Shown: positions 47,578-61,801, counted from the stretch's first letter. The stretch: 64,000 nt of DNA from Adineta ricciae (GCA_905250025.1 CAJNOJ010000001.1:434001-498000); one strand, 5' to 3'. The notes: generated by a model from the sequence alone, not told the origin. A program made the numbers and translations.

Positions 47578-50500
47578 TTATGCATCATATTCGAAAGGGA
47601 ATGTTTGATCGTCATCGTCACTTTGTAATCTCTGATTTTGTTGATTATCTTCGTCGTCATCATCGGCATCATCCTCTTGTTGATCAGTCTGAAATTGCTC
47701 GTCGTTGTTATCTGATGCCATGGAATTGTTTGAACTTGAAGAAGTCGACGTTTGATAATAAAACAGTTCATTGGATCGATTGAATGTTTCTTGTAAAACT
47801 TCTTCGTCGTCTTCGTCATGGTGTAAATTGAAAAACGGTGCTGGTAATGTCGGTTTAGTCGCATTTGGTAACTGTTGTACTGGCACAGGTGGTAGTTGCC
47901 GAGTAGTGTTAATTGTTAGTGGTCGCGGTTGAGCGATATTTGTTGGTGGTAGTTGATTTTGAGTTGGTAGTGTTCGTTTTAATGTCGGTGGCAATGGGAG
48001 AATCCTATATGGGAATAAATCATTTAGGATGTTGAACAATCAGAAGGACTCACTTTGGAGCGGCAGACCAATTGTTATTCATGTCATCATCAGAGTTATG
48101 CAAATCAATAGAATCGTATCGATTGCTTCCATTATTGTCATTATCTATCAGTGGTTGATGTGACGGTGATTGATCTGCATTTCCTAAAAGAATACACATA
48201 CATCGTAATCAAAGAAATAAATATCCGATGTTTTGATCTGCATACGCGTTGTTGTAAAAAATAATGCTGTCCGTGGTCGATTGTTGACTTGCTTCTTAGT
48301 GGTAACTTCGCTGATCATCTGATGACTGTTAGTAGCATTGGCCATGGTTGGTATAGGCGGTTGCTGTCGTTGTTGCTGAACTGGTGGAATTGGAGTTAAC
48401 TTGCCATTCAATGGCAATTGACGATTGTTAGGCGCTGTAGTTGTTTGCGGTTGTCGTTGATCACTTCCTGCTGTGACGAGTAACGTTGGCCTTGTTTCTG
48501 CCGGTGGTAAATCCAACGAGAGTTTTTTCGCGGATGTTGCCGATGATTTCGGTGTTGACATAATTGCAGGTCGTGGTCGCACGGTTGGCGCTGCCGGTGT
48601 TGCTTGTGGTAGAGCTGAAAGGACACTACCGTCAGGAACGTTCAGAGTTCGACCGTAGTGTGATTGACTAGCAGAGCTATCAGCCGTTTGTTGACTTGTT
48701 CGTTTTCCATCGTCGAAATTGATCAGATTCGGGACTTTGCTTGCCGACTGGTTCACAAATCCATTCGCAGGCGGTGCATTTGGTCGAGCGATCGGAGTGC
48801 TTTTATTTTTATTGGCAAAAGCATTGTCCATATTCTTGAAAGAGAAAGAGGTTTGCAGTTCTTCATAGTTCAGCGAAGGCGCTCTATTAAAAAGAATTAC
48901 CGATGATCGATTCGATCCATGACGTCGGAAACTGCCTGATGGACGAAATGATGGCCAGCGTGGATCATATTCATGATCATTGATACCTTCTCTTGAATGT
49001 GCACGTTCTTTCAACGCACAAACAAGTCGATTCAAATTGAAACCCTATGTACATGGAAGAAATAAACAAAATGATTTGGCAGGAAGCTAAACAAGCATAG
49101 AGTCATGAAGAAAACAACAAGAAAAGGTAGAATCACATTTGAATCAAGGGAATAAATCATCGAGTCTAATCAGATGGAATCTATGTTTTGAATGGAATTG
49201 TTTAACTGATTAGTCTTTCGGCATGCTGCTATTCATGCAGAACTGACCTCATTGTCATTATTCATTGATCTGATACTTTCACGTTCCGTGAGTATCTGTA
49301 TATATGTATAACGAAAACAAAAGATTTCATTATGAAAACTTACCGTATCGTTTCTATGACCCTGTTTATATGAACGGTAATTATCTACATATAGACATAT
49401 AGCGTACACTTTTCCAACGGTTAGTTTTGGAAAGCCAGGAATGCCGTGTAGTTCTGAAAAGGTGACAGAAGAATTGAACGATAGATAAGTTGTCGACTAC
49501 TGACCAGTTTTAGGTGGAACAACCAGATCGAGTAATGGTTTAGTACCGCCTTCATAAAGTTTAATAGGTTTTTTAGCTAGATTTGGCCATAGTCTACATA
49601 GAACTTCACGTAGTTCGTTATCAGCTTCATCCATTTCTTCCGCAGCTAAATGAAATTATTAGTTAATGAATAAATGCGGAGAAGAATTCTTCTATGACTT
49701 ACCAGTCCGCATTTTTATACCGAGGGATTCACGAATTAAGGCGAACAGAGTTGTGGTAAAATGCACTTGACGTTTATCATCAATCGGCATATTCATCCGA
49801 ATCAGACGCTAAAATCCCATATCAGTTATTAAGTCTATCGTTACACCTCGTATACATACCTTATAGGCTAGCTTTGACGGACATTTCGTTCCAAATCCAA
49901 CCGGCGGAGACATCAGCCGAAGCATTTCGAACATCTTTGTGTATTCTAATTTTCCTCTAAAACAAAAATTATTTTTGAAAATAAACCGAATATCATCATC
50001 GAAAGAAACATACGTTCCATCAGGATCGTATTCTGACCACGAACGTAAAAATTCATCGAGATGATGTGCACCTAATATCGATGAATCTCTTGTTAAATAA
50101 TCAAAATTATCCATGATAACTGCCACGAATAAATTCAACATCTAAGAAAACATTATAAAACATCGTCTCAACAGTTAGTTCGAACACTTACCAAGAACGA
50201 TGAAAGAAAAACGAACGAACAGAAGTAAGGATACGCGATAAATGATCCACATTTCGGTGTCTTTGGAGAATGTCGTTCGTTCGTTGTTGAATGACAGTCC
50301 GCACCGCCTTTGCACGCCAACATCACCGCTTGCCAACTTTCACCTGTCGCACATCTGTTCATTGAAATACAAAGAACAACAACAACGAGTCAATATCTTT
50401 TGATTAGCAAAGATTTTTCGACAGACAACAAAAGCATAAGTGAAGCAAACAATATCATTACGAATACCTGAACAAGAGCATCAAAGCAGAAAAAAAATTG

Positions 50501-53500
50501 GCGAAATTATTGTGTCGATTAATCTCGGTTTTGCTCGAGTCATGACGAACGTTACCAAAGACCTTGTTTAGAAAGAAAACATAAGATATAAAGAAGAAAA
50601 ACTAAATGACATGCAAAGAAAATGGGAAATGATAAAATAAATGAAAAAGAAAAAAAAAACGATAAGGTTCAAAACTTTCACCATTACCAAATCACAGAAC
50701 GAACTGTTGAGGGAATAGTAAAGAAAAAATCAAAATAAAATATCATTCTATGTTTATCTAAAGTATCTATATCGCTTCGGACATTCTCTTGCCTGAATAG
50801 AACAAGTGTCGCTTGAAAAATGTTCTGAAAATTATTGTGATCGTGCATCGTCGATGTATGATCGACTTTTATATTTCCAAACATCTGTAGGGTAAATGAA
50901 AGTGTATAATGTGTGTGTTCAATACTCATTAGATTTTCATAACTAGTCACTTGAAAAACAAAATTATCTAGGAGAAAAGAAATACCTGCATGCCAATGAT
51001 AGCATAAATGAAAAACAGCATTCCAATTAGTAGACAAACATATGGAAGTGCCTAGACAATAGGGGAAAAGATGGATCAGTTGATTTATTAAGTAGATGAA
51101 ATTCACTTTAAAGGATTGTACGAATGTCCAAAGTAGAATACGAATGGTATATCCTTGCCGTAGAAGTTTTATCAAACGAGCAGCACGAAATAGTCGAAGA
51201 AAACCCAAATTGAGTAATGTGTTCTAAAGAAAAACAAATCATCATTACTCTAACGATAGTGATATTCTTTCAGATTAGAACTAAAGGTGATGGTCATGCG
51301 CAACTATCTAGAGTTTACTGTGACCTTTCGTTTTACTTCATCATTCATTGCCGGTTCATCGGACTGTCTTATTACCTTATGCTTTTGACCAGTAGGCATA
51401 GCTGCAAGATTGACTTTACCACCAGACTAAAAGAAAATTCGGTTTTTCATATTGCAACTCAAGTATTATCGACTGATAATCGTACTCGGAATTCCGTGAC
51501 AAGTACATCAGCAATACTTCCAAGAACAGTAATAAAATCAAATGCATTCCATTTGTCTCGAAAATAGTTCTAAAATTTATTCATAAAAGTTTGACTTTTT
51601 TGCCAAGTTAATTGTTCGTCACATACTCGCAGTCCAAATGCAATTATTTTCAGGATACTTTCCACCGTAAACAAAGCAGTGAAGGTCGTATTTGCATAGG
51701 TTAACATATCATTATACGCTTCTGGACTTCGATAATACTATAAATACGAAGATGACGATGGATCTCCTATAGAATTGAACTTACTTTAGCCATTAGTACG
51801 CATGTATTCAATGCGATCATAACCATGATACAGAACTCAAAATAAGACGAGGTACATGTTTGCCAAATTCGATAACGTAATGAGCCTTCTTGTTTCGGTT
51901 TACAACATTGAATTGGTTTAGCGTTCAGTGCAAAATCAATACATGATTTCTATAAAGATATCTATAGAAATAACATGTTCAGTTCTTTATAAACGAAACA
52001 AACTTGATTTTTGTTGATTTCCGCTTCTTCTAATTCTTTTTGTCCTTGATCTTGAAATGTAATGATAATTAAAGCAACGAATATATTCACGAAAAAGAAT
52101 GGAAACACGATAAAATAGACGACATAAAACATTGCGATTTCTAATCGATTGCCAGGTGTCGGACCTCGGTTGATACCAGTAGCATCTATTGAATGTTGTA
52201 AAACACTAAAATTCACGATCGGATCACTCCACCATTGATCAAAAGAATCCACTTACGTCGGCCATCCTTCGCCCGTTTGAACAGTGAACAAGGTGAGGAT
52301 AGCTTGCGGAACGCTATCATACGTAAAATCGTATGGTTCCCACGCTCTTTGTTCGCGTTTCGGTTTGTCTTTGCCATTTCCAAAGTCGAAATAATGCCCT
52401 CTAAAAACAATATCCAGGATCGTCGATGATCAGCGAACACATGTTTTTGATACATACCGACATTCGTCAGGTGTTAGTTTAGATAGATCTGTGCATCGAT
52501 AAAATTTGCCTTTGAATAATTGTACAGCAATAACAGCAAAAATAAATTGAAATAGCATGTACACAATTCTAGAATTATCTCTATCAGACAAAGAACTCTA
52601 GCGATGAATGACTTACAAGATGGTTAGCACATTCGATAGAGAGGTAATAACACAATCAAAGACAGCTTTCAATTTCGGTACTCGATTGATGGTTTTCAAT
52701 GGACGCAGTACACGAAGAACACGCAGTGATTTAATTGTATTAAGATTTTTTCCTGCGCCATTTTCTCTACAAAGGATATCCTCGGTTATATCTTCGCATC
52801 TGGTCAATTCATATATCTTACGTAAAGCCAAATGCAACCAATGCACAGACGACAACAATAGCATCTAGAATGTTCCATATATCACGGCAATAAGCGCCTT
52901 CATGAAAAACGACACCTAGATCAACAACCTAGAACGCAGATGAGTTCAAACTGACTATTTGCAAGATATTATTTTCGAATACTTTGAGAATCAATTCAAC
53001 GGTAAATACACCAGTAAATGCGTAATCTATGTAGCTAAGTATCTTGTTGCGCATCGAATTTTCATTGATAGGATCCTCAGCAGCTAATGAAATTGAGCTG
53101 AGACATATAACAGTCATGATTAGGAAATCGAAATAACGAAGAGTAACAATAAAATGACAAAAGCGACGAATTCTAAAAATACAAATATTTCGACGAATTA
53201 TCTCTTCCCACGAACAAAGATTCATATTATCGAACTTACGGATTAGTATTGCTGAAGATAAACATCGAGCTGGCTTCTAGAATCGGTTTAACAACACGAG
53301 CTTGTTCTTTTCGTTTTGCTTCTGCTTCGGCAGCAGCTTCCGCTTCTTTCTTGCGCGCTGCTTCTTCGGCACGAGCTTTGATTGCTTCCGGACTATTAAG
53401 TCCCGGTAACTTATCCAATGAGGCTAGAAAAAAAATTTTTTTACTATCAAATCATCGCTTCGAATGACAATTCTTGCTTTACTTGGAAGAAGAACTGGAC

Positions 53501-56500
53501 CGAGATCGTAATCTAACCCAGGAATGTAATCCAAATCGGCTTTTTGAAAAATTTGTCGGTCTAAATAATCGTCCGCTTTAGAATTGCTTGTAGGTTGATT
53601 TGCTGGTGTGTCAAAAGCTGTTTTCACTGCGTTTTCAACATAGTCTTTCTTTGTTGTCTGTTGAAGATTATTTCGTTTGATCAACGGTTCTTGATCAGGC
53701 TTTTTCACTTTTGCATTCGGCGTATTTGTTGTTGTCGTGTCTAATTTAAACATTGATTCAACATCTTTGGTCTCACGTTGACGTTTCTAAAATATAGTAT
53801 AGAAGTTATTTGTTCGATATCAGAGTGAAATTTTCCAACTACTTCTTCTTCAGCTGCTTGCTCTTCTTCTTCATCTTTGGTCAATTCATGTGCGTTTGCT
53901 AAATTATCAACAGCAATAGCCAAAAAGACGTTAAGTAATGTATCTAACAAATAAATGCAGACATTCCAAGAATTGAACAAAGAAAAAATCATTTACAGTT
54001 GCCAAAAAGCACAAGAATAACGAAGTAAAGTGAATACACCATTCCTTTTCCATTCGCTCCACCTTGGGAGTTAATACCATTGTACATAATTTCATTCCAA
54101 TCTTCACCAGTTAAAATCTAAATAGGAACAAAACCCGAAATTCGTCACTCCTCATCATTAGATTGTTTTACTTGAAAGACAGTAATCAGTGCCGTGGCGA
54201 ATTTGTTGAAATTTTGCAATGGAGTTTCATCTTCGAAATTGAATCTATTTCAAACGAAATCGATAGATGAATTTCGTTGAAAATTAAACCGTAGTGCACA
54301 TACTCGCCACCAAATAATTGCATACCCAACAGAGCAAATATCAGAATAAACAAAAACAGTAGAAACAGCAAACTGACGATCGAGCGCATACTGCTCAAAA
54401 GTGAAACGACTAGATTACGAAGGGATGCCCAATGCCTAAAACACAACGAAAGAGATTTATTACCAATGACTCAGTCAACTCACCGTGTGACTTTGAAAAT
54501 TCGTAATAAACGTAAGGAACGTAGAACTGACACACCAAATGATTCTTCAGGATTAAAATACGTCCAAATAACTTCGAATATTGAACCAATAATAACCTGG
54601 ATCATTCTTTTTGAAAGTGATTATTCGCTAAGCAAAACAACTTACGACAAAATCAAATATGTTGAACGACGAAACAAAATATTGATTAACACCAAGACCA
54701 TACATTTTGAAAAGCATTTCAAAAACGAATAGACCAAGAAAAACAAATTCAGCATAATCTTATCAAGAGACAAAGGATGTTAACATAGACTCTTGTAATA
54801 CAACTGACTGAGACTTACATAAAAATTCGGTTAAATATTGTTTTTGTCCATCGTGTTCAATGGCTACACACGCTGTGTTAAGAAACACGAGCACGATTAC
54901 AGTCCAATAGAAAGCTTGTGTTTTAACCAAAATACGAATTTTACTCCTAATTAGTTCGACCGAATATAGTAATCGATTTCAATCATCGTTCTTACTTAAT
55001 GACCCGTTGTTGGATGTGCCAACGATGTGAAAATGTTCGTGGTCGGCTTGGTCGTTCAACGCCAGTTCCACGGCCGCGATTAAATGCATTATCTACATAT
55101 AGATTTAATACATACGATCGGTTATTGAAAACCACTTTTATCTAAACTATCGATCTATATATAGTCTACAAGGTACTTTATGGAAGTCTTTTCACACGAA
55201 TGCTACATAGGTTCCTACTTGTGTATTTCCGTGCAAATGAGCGAGTTTTATGAACTGTCCGAATGACTTATTTACGTACTTGAGAAATCAAGTCGAGTTT
55301 CGGCAAAGTCGAAGTGAATTGTACCGTGCAAGAATATATCTTTTCACTCCGAGTGACACAAATCAAATTGGATTTTTTTTATTAAGATGATGAATCTCTT
55401 CAATGAAGAGTATTAAAATCCGTTGACAATATTAAATCTGCACTCATCAATTTCAGTCAGTTTGTATTAGAAGTGATTTTTAACCACGCGATCAAAGACA
55501 TGACATTTCTTTTCCTCGTTAAACTATCTCTAGGCAATGTGTATTATGTATCGCATTGAAAGAAGGCTCCATTCACTTCGATTTCTCAAATAGCTGCAAG
55601 CAACAACGCGTCCCACACGTTGTTCAAAACATTTTCTTTTTCCTTGTAATAATGAGTAACATTTTCTCGGGATCAAAGTTCATTTGTTCGCATATTCTCT
55701 AATTACTATTGGATGAACGAGTCGTATGTCAATGTTCGAATAGGCATTTTGGATACTTACCAATATCTTCTTCGTCATCATCGAGACTTTGCTGTTTTCC
55801 CGTCCGAATGTGTCGAACTTTCTTCAATGCGGCATATTTTCGAGCTACAGAAATCAAATTGAGGAAATAAAGTAAATCGGTTTAATATTTACCTTCATGT
55901 ATCGCACGCCTTTCCTGTTCAGTAGTTCGTTCTTCATTTAGAATTACATCCTCTATTAATAAAAATAGATAAATACAAGTAGAGCCGATTTCCAACAAAC
56001 CTGCTCGATTAATCCACTCGATGTAATTATTGTATTCCCTTTCGATCTGCTGCTGTCGACGAATCTTGACAAATGCTCGGCGATTTTCTACACGTTGTCT
56101 TTCCTTGGCAAATTCTCTGCAAACAGATACACAATAGAGAAGTCTTTTCTTTCTCATACCATTACCCGCTCAATACACCAAGAACAAGATTGAGCATGAA
56201 AAACGAACCAAGAATAATCAATGGCACAAAATAAAGCCAATTAAATAACGTTCCTACTGCATCATTTGTCTATGCACAAAAACAAATCAATCGTCTAAAC
56301 CTTTCTTTGCTTTCCTTGAAGATTTGTTTACCCAGTAAAGCACTTGTGTCCATCCTTCCATTGTTATGCATTGAAAGACAGTTAACATAGCAAAGCCAAT
56401 ATTATCAAAACTCGTTATGCCTCTATTTGGACCCACCCAATAGTCTTTACATATAAGTGATTCATTTGGAATATTGCATGTAAACACTCCATGCTTCATG

Positions 56501-58535
56501 TTTAACCAACCCCACACGGGCTCTGCAAAATGAACGTACTCGCAAACATGCCAAAAGAATGAACGATTTATTTTTTATTTACCTCCGGGTATGCCACACG
56601 TTGTAGCGAGTTGCCCTTCACCTTTGTAGATTACTAATAAAAGCAAAGAAATTGTGCCGATGGAAGCAAAAGAACAGACTGATCAAATCACTTACAATCT
56701 TCACTATTCATGTCTGCAGCTAGAAAAGAAAAGCAAATTCATATTCTAATGAAGTGCGACTTTATTTATCGCTTGAGTTTCATGTAAACATGTATGCTTC
56801 TTCAATTCTCATGAGAAAATGACTTTCTTATCATAAAATCATAACGCAGATTTCTTATTGGTTGACAACACGGAAAAAAAACACCCTGAGAAATGATGCA
56901 GAAACGTCTCGAACGAACATTTGGAGATTCCATGTGTCATCATCTGTTCCTCTCGATTCGAATATTTGAACTTGATGGTGACAATCAAGCGAATCATGTG
57001 CACATCGATTTATTTCCCATCTAACTTTCATCCACTTTAAATGATTACATTTACTCTGTTGATTTTCTGGGAGAAACTGACATTGGATGAGAGATCTTTC
57101 TTTCCTAGACGATGTCATGTTTGTTAACTCGAGAAGAAAGATTGGTTTTGTTTTGCACTGTGAACGTTCGAGTCGATTTTCATAATAACGAATTTGTCTT
57201 GTGAATCATCATGACATGATCCGTTTCCGACTGACAATTATTGAGATTTATCGATGCATGAAATGATTCATCACAGTCCGAAAATATTTCATTGTTCGTG
57301 GACAAAAAAAAAAGACATCGAACTAATTCTATCAAAAAGAATAATAATTGATGTTTTTATACCAGGAAAAAGAAATCCTGCAATTGTTCTAATTCTATAG
57401 TTTTCCGTTTTTCAAACCGGAACACGGTGAGGAGGAGGAGAACAAGAAGAAAAGATCGATAAAGGACGTATATAATCAGTCTGGATGAATATCAAAATAA
57501 GTTCATTTCCGATAGTTTTCATGCTTGAGCATATCATTTCTTTTTCTGCGCCTGTTACTGACCTGCTCGATTTACATAGAAACACGTTGTATGGAACACG
57601 CCTGAATACAGCTCAAGGCCAATAATAGCGAAGATGACAATAGCAAAAAGAACTAAAAGAGCGATTTGAAACAATGGAGCCATGGCTTTTAATATGGATT
57701 TAAGCACCACTTGAAGACCTAGATTAAATCAATGAACTGTTTTAAGGGATTAGTTTTAATGACTAGGAAGCATTACTTGGAATGCCTGAGACAAGTTTAA
57801 GTGGTCGAAGGACGCGTACAGCACGCAATGTTCGTAAATTAAATGAAGTATTCTTCTTAATACTAATCGTCGCCAAGCTAAATCAACGCAGAAGAAAGAC
57901 AGACAAAGCTCAATGAAAATTAATCACAGCACAGGTAAAGCATCTTTTATACCCGGTAACAACAACAACAAAATCCATGGCATTCCAAGGACTTCGAAGA
58001 TATGAACCACGGTGTAAAACAAATCCTAGTGCAATGATTTTCAGAGCGGCTTCAAAACAAAAGATTCCAATGAAATAAATCTCCGTTTTCTCCTAAACAA
58101 ACAAGAATTCATTTCATCATTTATGTACGCTAGATCTGTTCGAACCAATGATCTTGCTAATGTGGTTTTATCTTCATTCGGTAAATGTTCTTCAAGTGCT
58201 AGAACAATACAATTAGCAATAATTGTTAATAGCACCATATATTCAAATGGACTAAATAGAATTGATATTGATATATGAGAACGAGAATTGAATCGCACTT
58301 ACTTCCATTCGATAACATCATTTGCTCGTCTTCGTATCCAATTATTTTTCGAAAATATGAATAATGATCGTTGGTTGGACGCATTGATTTTTTGAGCATA
58401 GTTTTTCAATTTAGCTTTGAATGCACCAAGCCGACCAGAATGAAGATTATGTGGATCGCCGCCGGTGATTGCTTCCAGATTACCGCCCTCTTTCAGAGCC
58501 CTGATCATGGCAGTTACATTATTAAAATCGCCCAT
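47578..58535 (-). CDS. CACNA1: Voltage-gated calcium channel alpha-1 subunit, CaV2 type
   Basis: The pore subunit of presynaptic CaV2 (N/P/Q-type, cacophony/UNC-2) channels. Many short-intron exons run from ATG 58535 to TAA 47578-47580. The N-terminus ([17 protein letters not shown]) leads to [21 protein letters not shown] and domain I. Selectivity-filter glutamates are present in all four domains: ITMEGW, ILTGEDW, VQTGEGW and CATGESW. The I-II linker holds the beta-subunit site [15 protein letters not shown]4 helices include [16 protein letters not shown] (III) and [20 protein letters not shown] (IV). Post-IVS6 shows [20 protein letters not shown] and [14 protein letters not shown], then an IQ-like [20 protein letters not shown]. 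The II-III linker is short, with no recognisable synprint. The tail is Pro/Gln-rich, then acidic, and ends FEYDA without the DxWC PDZ ligand. One intron (50355-50792) uses a GC donor. CaV2 rather than CaV1 is judged from the AID and N-terminal match. Confidence 0.95.
56855..57118 (-). CDS. Possible short gene or exon inside a CaV2 intron
   Basis: An 88-codon frame (87 residues) within an ~0.84 kb CaV2 intron, one of its longest. It starts ATG 57118 and contains an internal acceptor-like GTCTAG just after the start. The translation has charged, Cys-containing protein texture ([36 protein letters not shown]). It does not splice in frame into the flanking CaV2 exons from the acceptor at its 5' end, since a stop follows. 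No family recognised. Confidence 0.2.
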   Translation of the reverse strand: MTSSRKERSLIQCQFLPENQQSKCNHLKWMKVRWEINRCAHDSLDCHHQVQIFESRGTDDDTWNLQMFVRDVSASFLRVFFFRVVNQ

Positions 58536-60091
58536 GACTTAGGCCTTGAAATTTATATGATTATCTTGTATTTTCTCGTGCTCAGCGCAAAGGAAACATG
58601 GGTGTTGTCATATAATGGTAAGCAACACCACACATATACAACAAAAAAAAAGAAAGAAAAAGGAGAAGAGAGAGAGAGAGAGAGGGAAACGCGGCTAGAT
58701 GTAAAAAGAAAGAATAAACGCTATTGACATACACGACTTTACCATGGGTCCGGCTGACGAGAAAGAGAAAAGGCATTCAACAATCTCTCTTTTTCTTCTT
58801 CTTCACCATGTCAGAAATGTAAAACGGAACAAAGCCAATCTCTTCTCTCTCTCTCTCCTTCGTCTTTTTGACGTGATTCCCCAACAGAATTGAATGAACA
58901 GAACTTAAGCGCAAGAATGAAACTAAGATTTACATGAACATTCAATGTCGATCTGAATAACGAGCAGGATGATCAATTTTATAGTGTATAGAAGAAAAGA
59001 AAAATGAGAGAACGTAACAGAATTTTTCTCGTCATTTTTTATTATTTCATAGAGCAACAACTAAGTGTAGAAGGAACGAATTGATTGTCAAATGATAGTT
59101 AATCAAGAATAGCAGCACAGAAGAAAGAAAGAAAAAGAAAACTTTCTTGTTCTATTCTATTGATCTTCCGGAGATGATCGATGATCCTCAACAAATCTTC
59201 TGATCAATTCCAAAGACAAGAACAAGATCAGATTATTCGAATAGAATATTTGATAATTAATCAAAGACTCTTATTGAGCAAGAAAACATACGAGCAAATC
59301 TGCATTCTTCTTCTTCTTTTCTTTCTTCGAAATAATATAAAAAACAAATGACATGCCGATGAATGGATTGTTTTCATTATCTTTATCATTTATTATGTAT
59401 GAATGATTAAAGAAATCGACTTAAATTATTCTTTTCTTTCTTATTGATTCAATAATCTAGCTGACAAAGATGACTCAAGTTGACTATTTTCACGTTAACT
59501 GACAGAAATAAACGGTATACTCCTGGGTTAATCGTAATTTAATTTCAAATGATTTTGCCGCCGAAACAATGAGTTAGTTTTTTGTCGAGGTTAAGCCGCA
59601 TATTGATTTCTTCTATCAATATAAATCTTCAATCATGGCAAACATTTACAAAAGACTTGTTACTCGAAATCTGTCATCGATATTCCTCGGAGATTCCTGT
59701 GTGCAACTAATGACACGTCGTTGCAAGTCAGCGTTCATTGCAAGAAAAACTAACTAATAAATAACGTTTATATATTTAGAAAGACGGCATGCAAGCCTAG
59801 TTTCTCCTTGTCCTACGTTTACCAGAAAGGAAAAAAATGTTGATTCATTTAGACATTCGGAGAAACTGAAGTTTGTTCTTTTTTTTCTAACTCAGTTGAA
59901 TTCAATGTATCTAAATTGTTGTCGAGAGAATAGAATAGAATCGATGTTACGAAGTGAAAGTAATACGATTAAGTATTATTACCATTGAACCTACTACTAA
60001 TGGAAAAGGCTTTTAATACAATTATCTCAACATAAGCATTTATCCAAAAAACATCAAGTAAATGGAGAGAACAATTTCTTCTTTTACACTT
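58536..60091. other. Intergenic region upstream of CaV2
   Basis: About 1.55 kb. Contains a GA run (58666-58690) and CT runs (58780-58865) like those upstream of the ligand gene. The rest is AT-rich without a recognised feature. Probable CaV2 promoter and 5' UTR. Confidence 0.45.
58640..58870. repeat. GA-rich and CT-rich tracts upstream of CaV2
   Basis: A purine run (GAGAGAGAGAGAGAGAGAGG near 58670-58685) is followed after about 100 nt by pyrimidine runs (TCTCTCTCTCTC near 58842-58858), 100-340 nt upstream of the CaV2 start. Confidence 0.65.
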
Positions 60092-60760
60092 TCAACAGTT
60101 CGACTCTTCTTGTTTGATCGCATCGACCTGATTAATAATTGTTAACCTCTTGGGAGACCTGCTGACCTCTGAAAATAGACATTTGACTTCTTTTTTATCT
60201 GATATAAAAGGTGACATGTTAAAGTATCTGTCGATTATAAAACATTCAAACATCGACATAAATCGATAATCTGCTAAAAGCTCTTTTGAAAGAATATTTG
60301 ATGACATCTTTTCGTTAATTATTAATAGACTTTTACAAAAAAGGATTCAATGTGTTCATTACAGCAACTAAGACTAGAGGATAAAAAGAGAACCCACGTC
60401 TTGTCGATCATTTCTCCTTCGTCGAGAAGTAATTGATCTAGAGCGATTATTCTTAACTTGAGGGCATGTAACTAAATGGAATAGATGGGTTTTCTTTTGC
60501 TCTCCTTTTCTCATTATCTTCATATAAGTTTTTCCTCGGCAAAACAAGAGTAGTAGAAGTAAAATTAGATATAATCATCTATTCGTAATGATTACTCACC
60601 CGAAGAGACTAACGCTCTTGGAATTACCAATAGATTGTGTCTTTTTCATCTGTTCATGAGTAAGTAAGACATCTTTCATTCCGTAGAGATCGAGAGCTCG
60701 ACGCCGCCTCATATTCGATACATTATCACGTGCCCGACCGACAACGATCGACCATTGCAT
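60092..60760 (-). CDS. Small unidentified protein, two exons
   Basis: Exon 1 is bounded by a TTATTCTAG acceptor (ending 60790) and a strong GTGAGT donor at 60599. Exon 2 begins after CAGCAG at 60158 and ends at TGA 60092-60094, and the phases agree. From the first in-frame ATG (60760) the product is about 75 residues. It begins MQWSIVVGRARDNVSN, then a basic RRRR patch, LDLYGMKDVLLTHEQMKK, SIGNSKSVSLFG, and an exon 2 part SPKRLTIINQVDAIKQEESN. No membrane segment and no known domain. The acceptor before the ATG implies either missing 5' exons or a trans-spliced leader. An alternative acceptor at TTTCAG 10 nt upstream would shorten the C-terminus. Confidence 0.45.
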
Positions 60761-61801
60761 TGAAGTCGCTTGTGACGATTGTCTTTTCGCTAGAATAATT
60801 AATACATCAGACACAACGATCTTGTGATGAATGTAGTAAAACAAGAATATTTACACATAACTATGATCGCCGCAGATTAGTAACTAATTTTCAATCTGTG
60901 TAAACGATGGAATCAAGAATTTCCGTCGAACGGAAATTCAAGCTAAAGATAAATATCATTTTTTAAGAAACGCATGCTAAAAAAAAAGAGAAAACGTTTG
61001 ATAAATACCCTCGGATGTCAAAAAAAAGACGCTGTTTGCCGTTAAGAAAAGGAGAACCTACACACATTTGACAAATCATTCTACAATCTATACTCACGAT
61101 GTTAGTGTTCACTTATGGATATACCTTTTTACAAAATTAACAAGTACGTGAAAGAACAAAAAAAAGAGACATGTTGCTCAAGCAGGTCCCCTTCATCGTT
61201 TTATCATTTGTGTCGAACCAATGAGATGATGACATTGAATAATTGTGAGAAAAACATGTCATAGAAAGATCAAGTTATCAGACGTATGACTGTTGCTTCT
61301 GGAAAGTACACACGTCATACTTTTCAATTATGACAGAGCAAATATTAAAGCAATTCGAGAAAACAAATCTGAGAACATTTCGATCAATTTCTTTACTAAT
61401 TTCCTATACTAAACATAATGTGGTAATCGACCGGTGATTGTACACATAATTTCCGTTAACAAAGAGTTACACGCGTGTTATTGATGTCAATTTTTCCAGC
61501 ATTCCTCTTAATTACAGTGTCTCTCCTCAGGAAGACATTAAATAGGCGATGAATACTTGCATGTGGAGTACTTGCAAACCTCAGAAGTCGATTGTGTTTT
61601 CTAGTAAATTTTACTGATTAAAAAAATTCATCAGTCAATGCCATCTGTTCTATGATGTTTGTACTGCTGATTAACAACGTCTGACATTGGCATAGAAACA
61701 CACGCATGAATGTCTGCAAGCGTGCTCAGGAAAAAGAAAAATTGTTGTTGGGTTCTGTACTGTTGTTAATCAACTAAAGTGAAGGAATTTATATATAAAT
61801 T
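60761..61801. other. Divergent intergenic region
   Basis: About 1 kb between the small minus-strand gene and the coiled-coil gene. I looked for further 5' exons of the small gene and found none convincing. A TTTATATATAAATT string lies immediately before the coiled-coil ATG. Confidence 0.4.
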
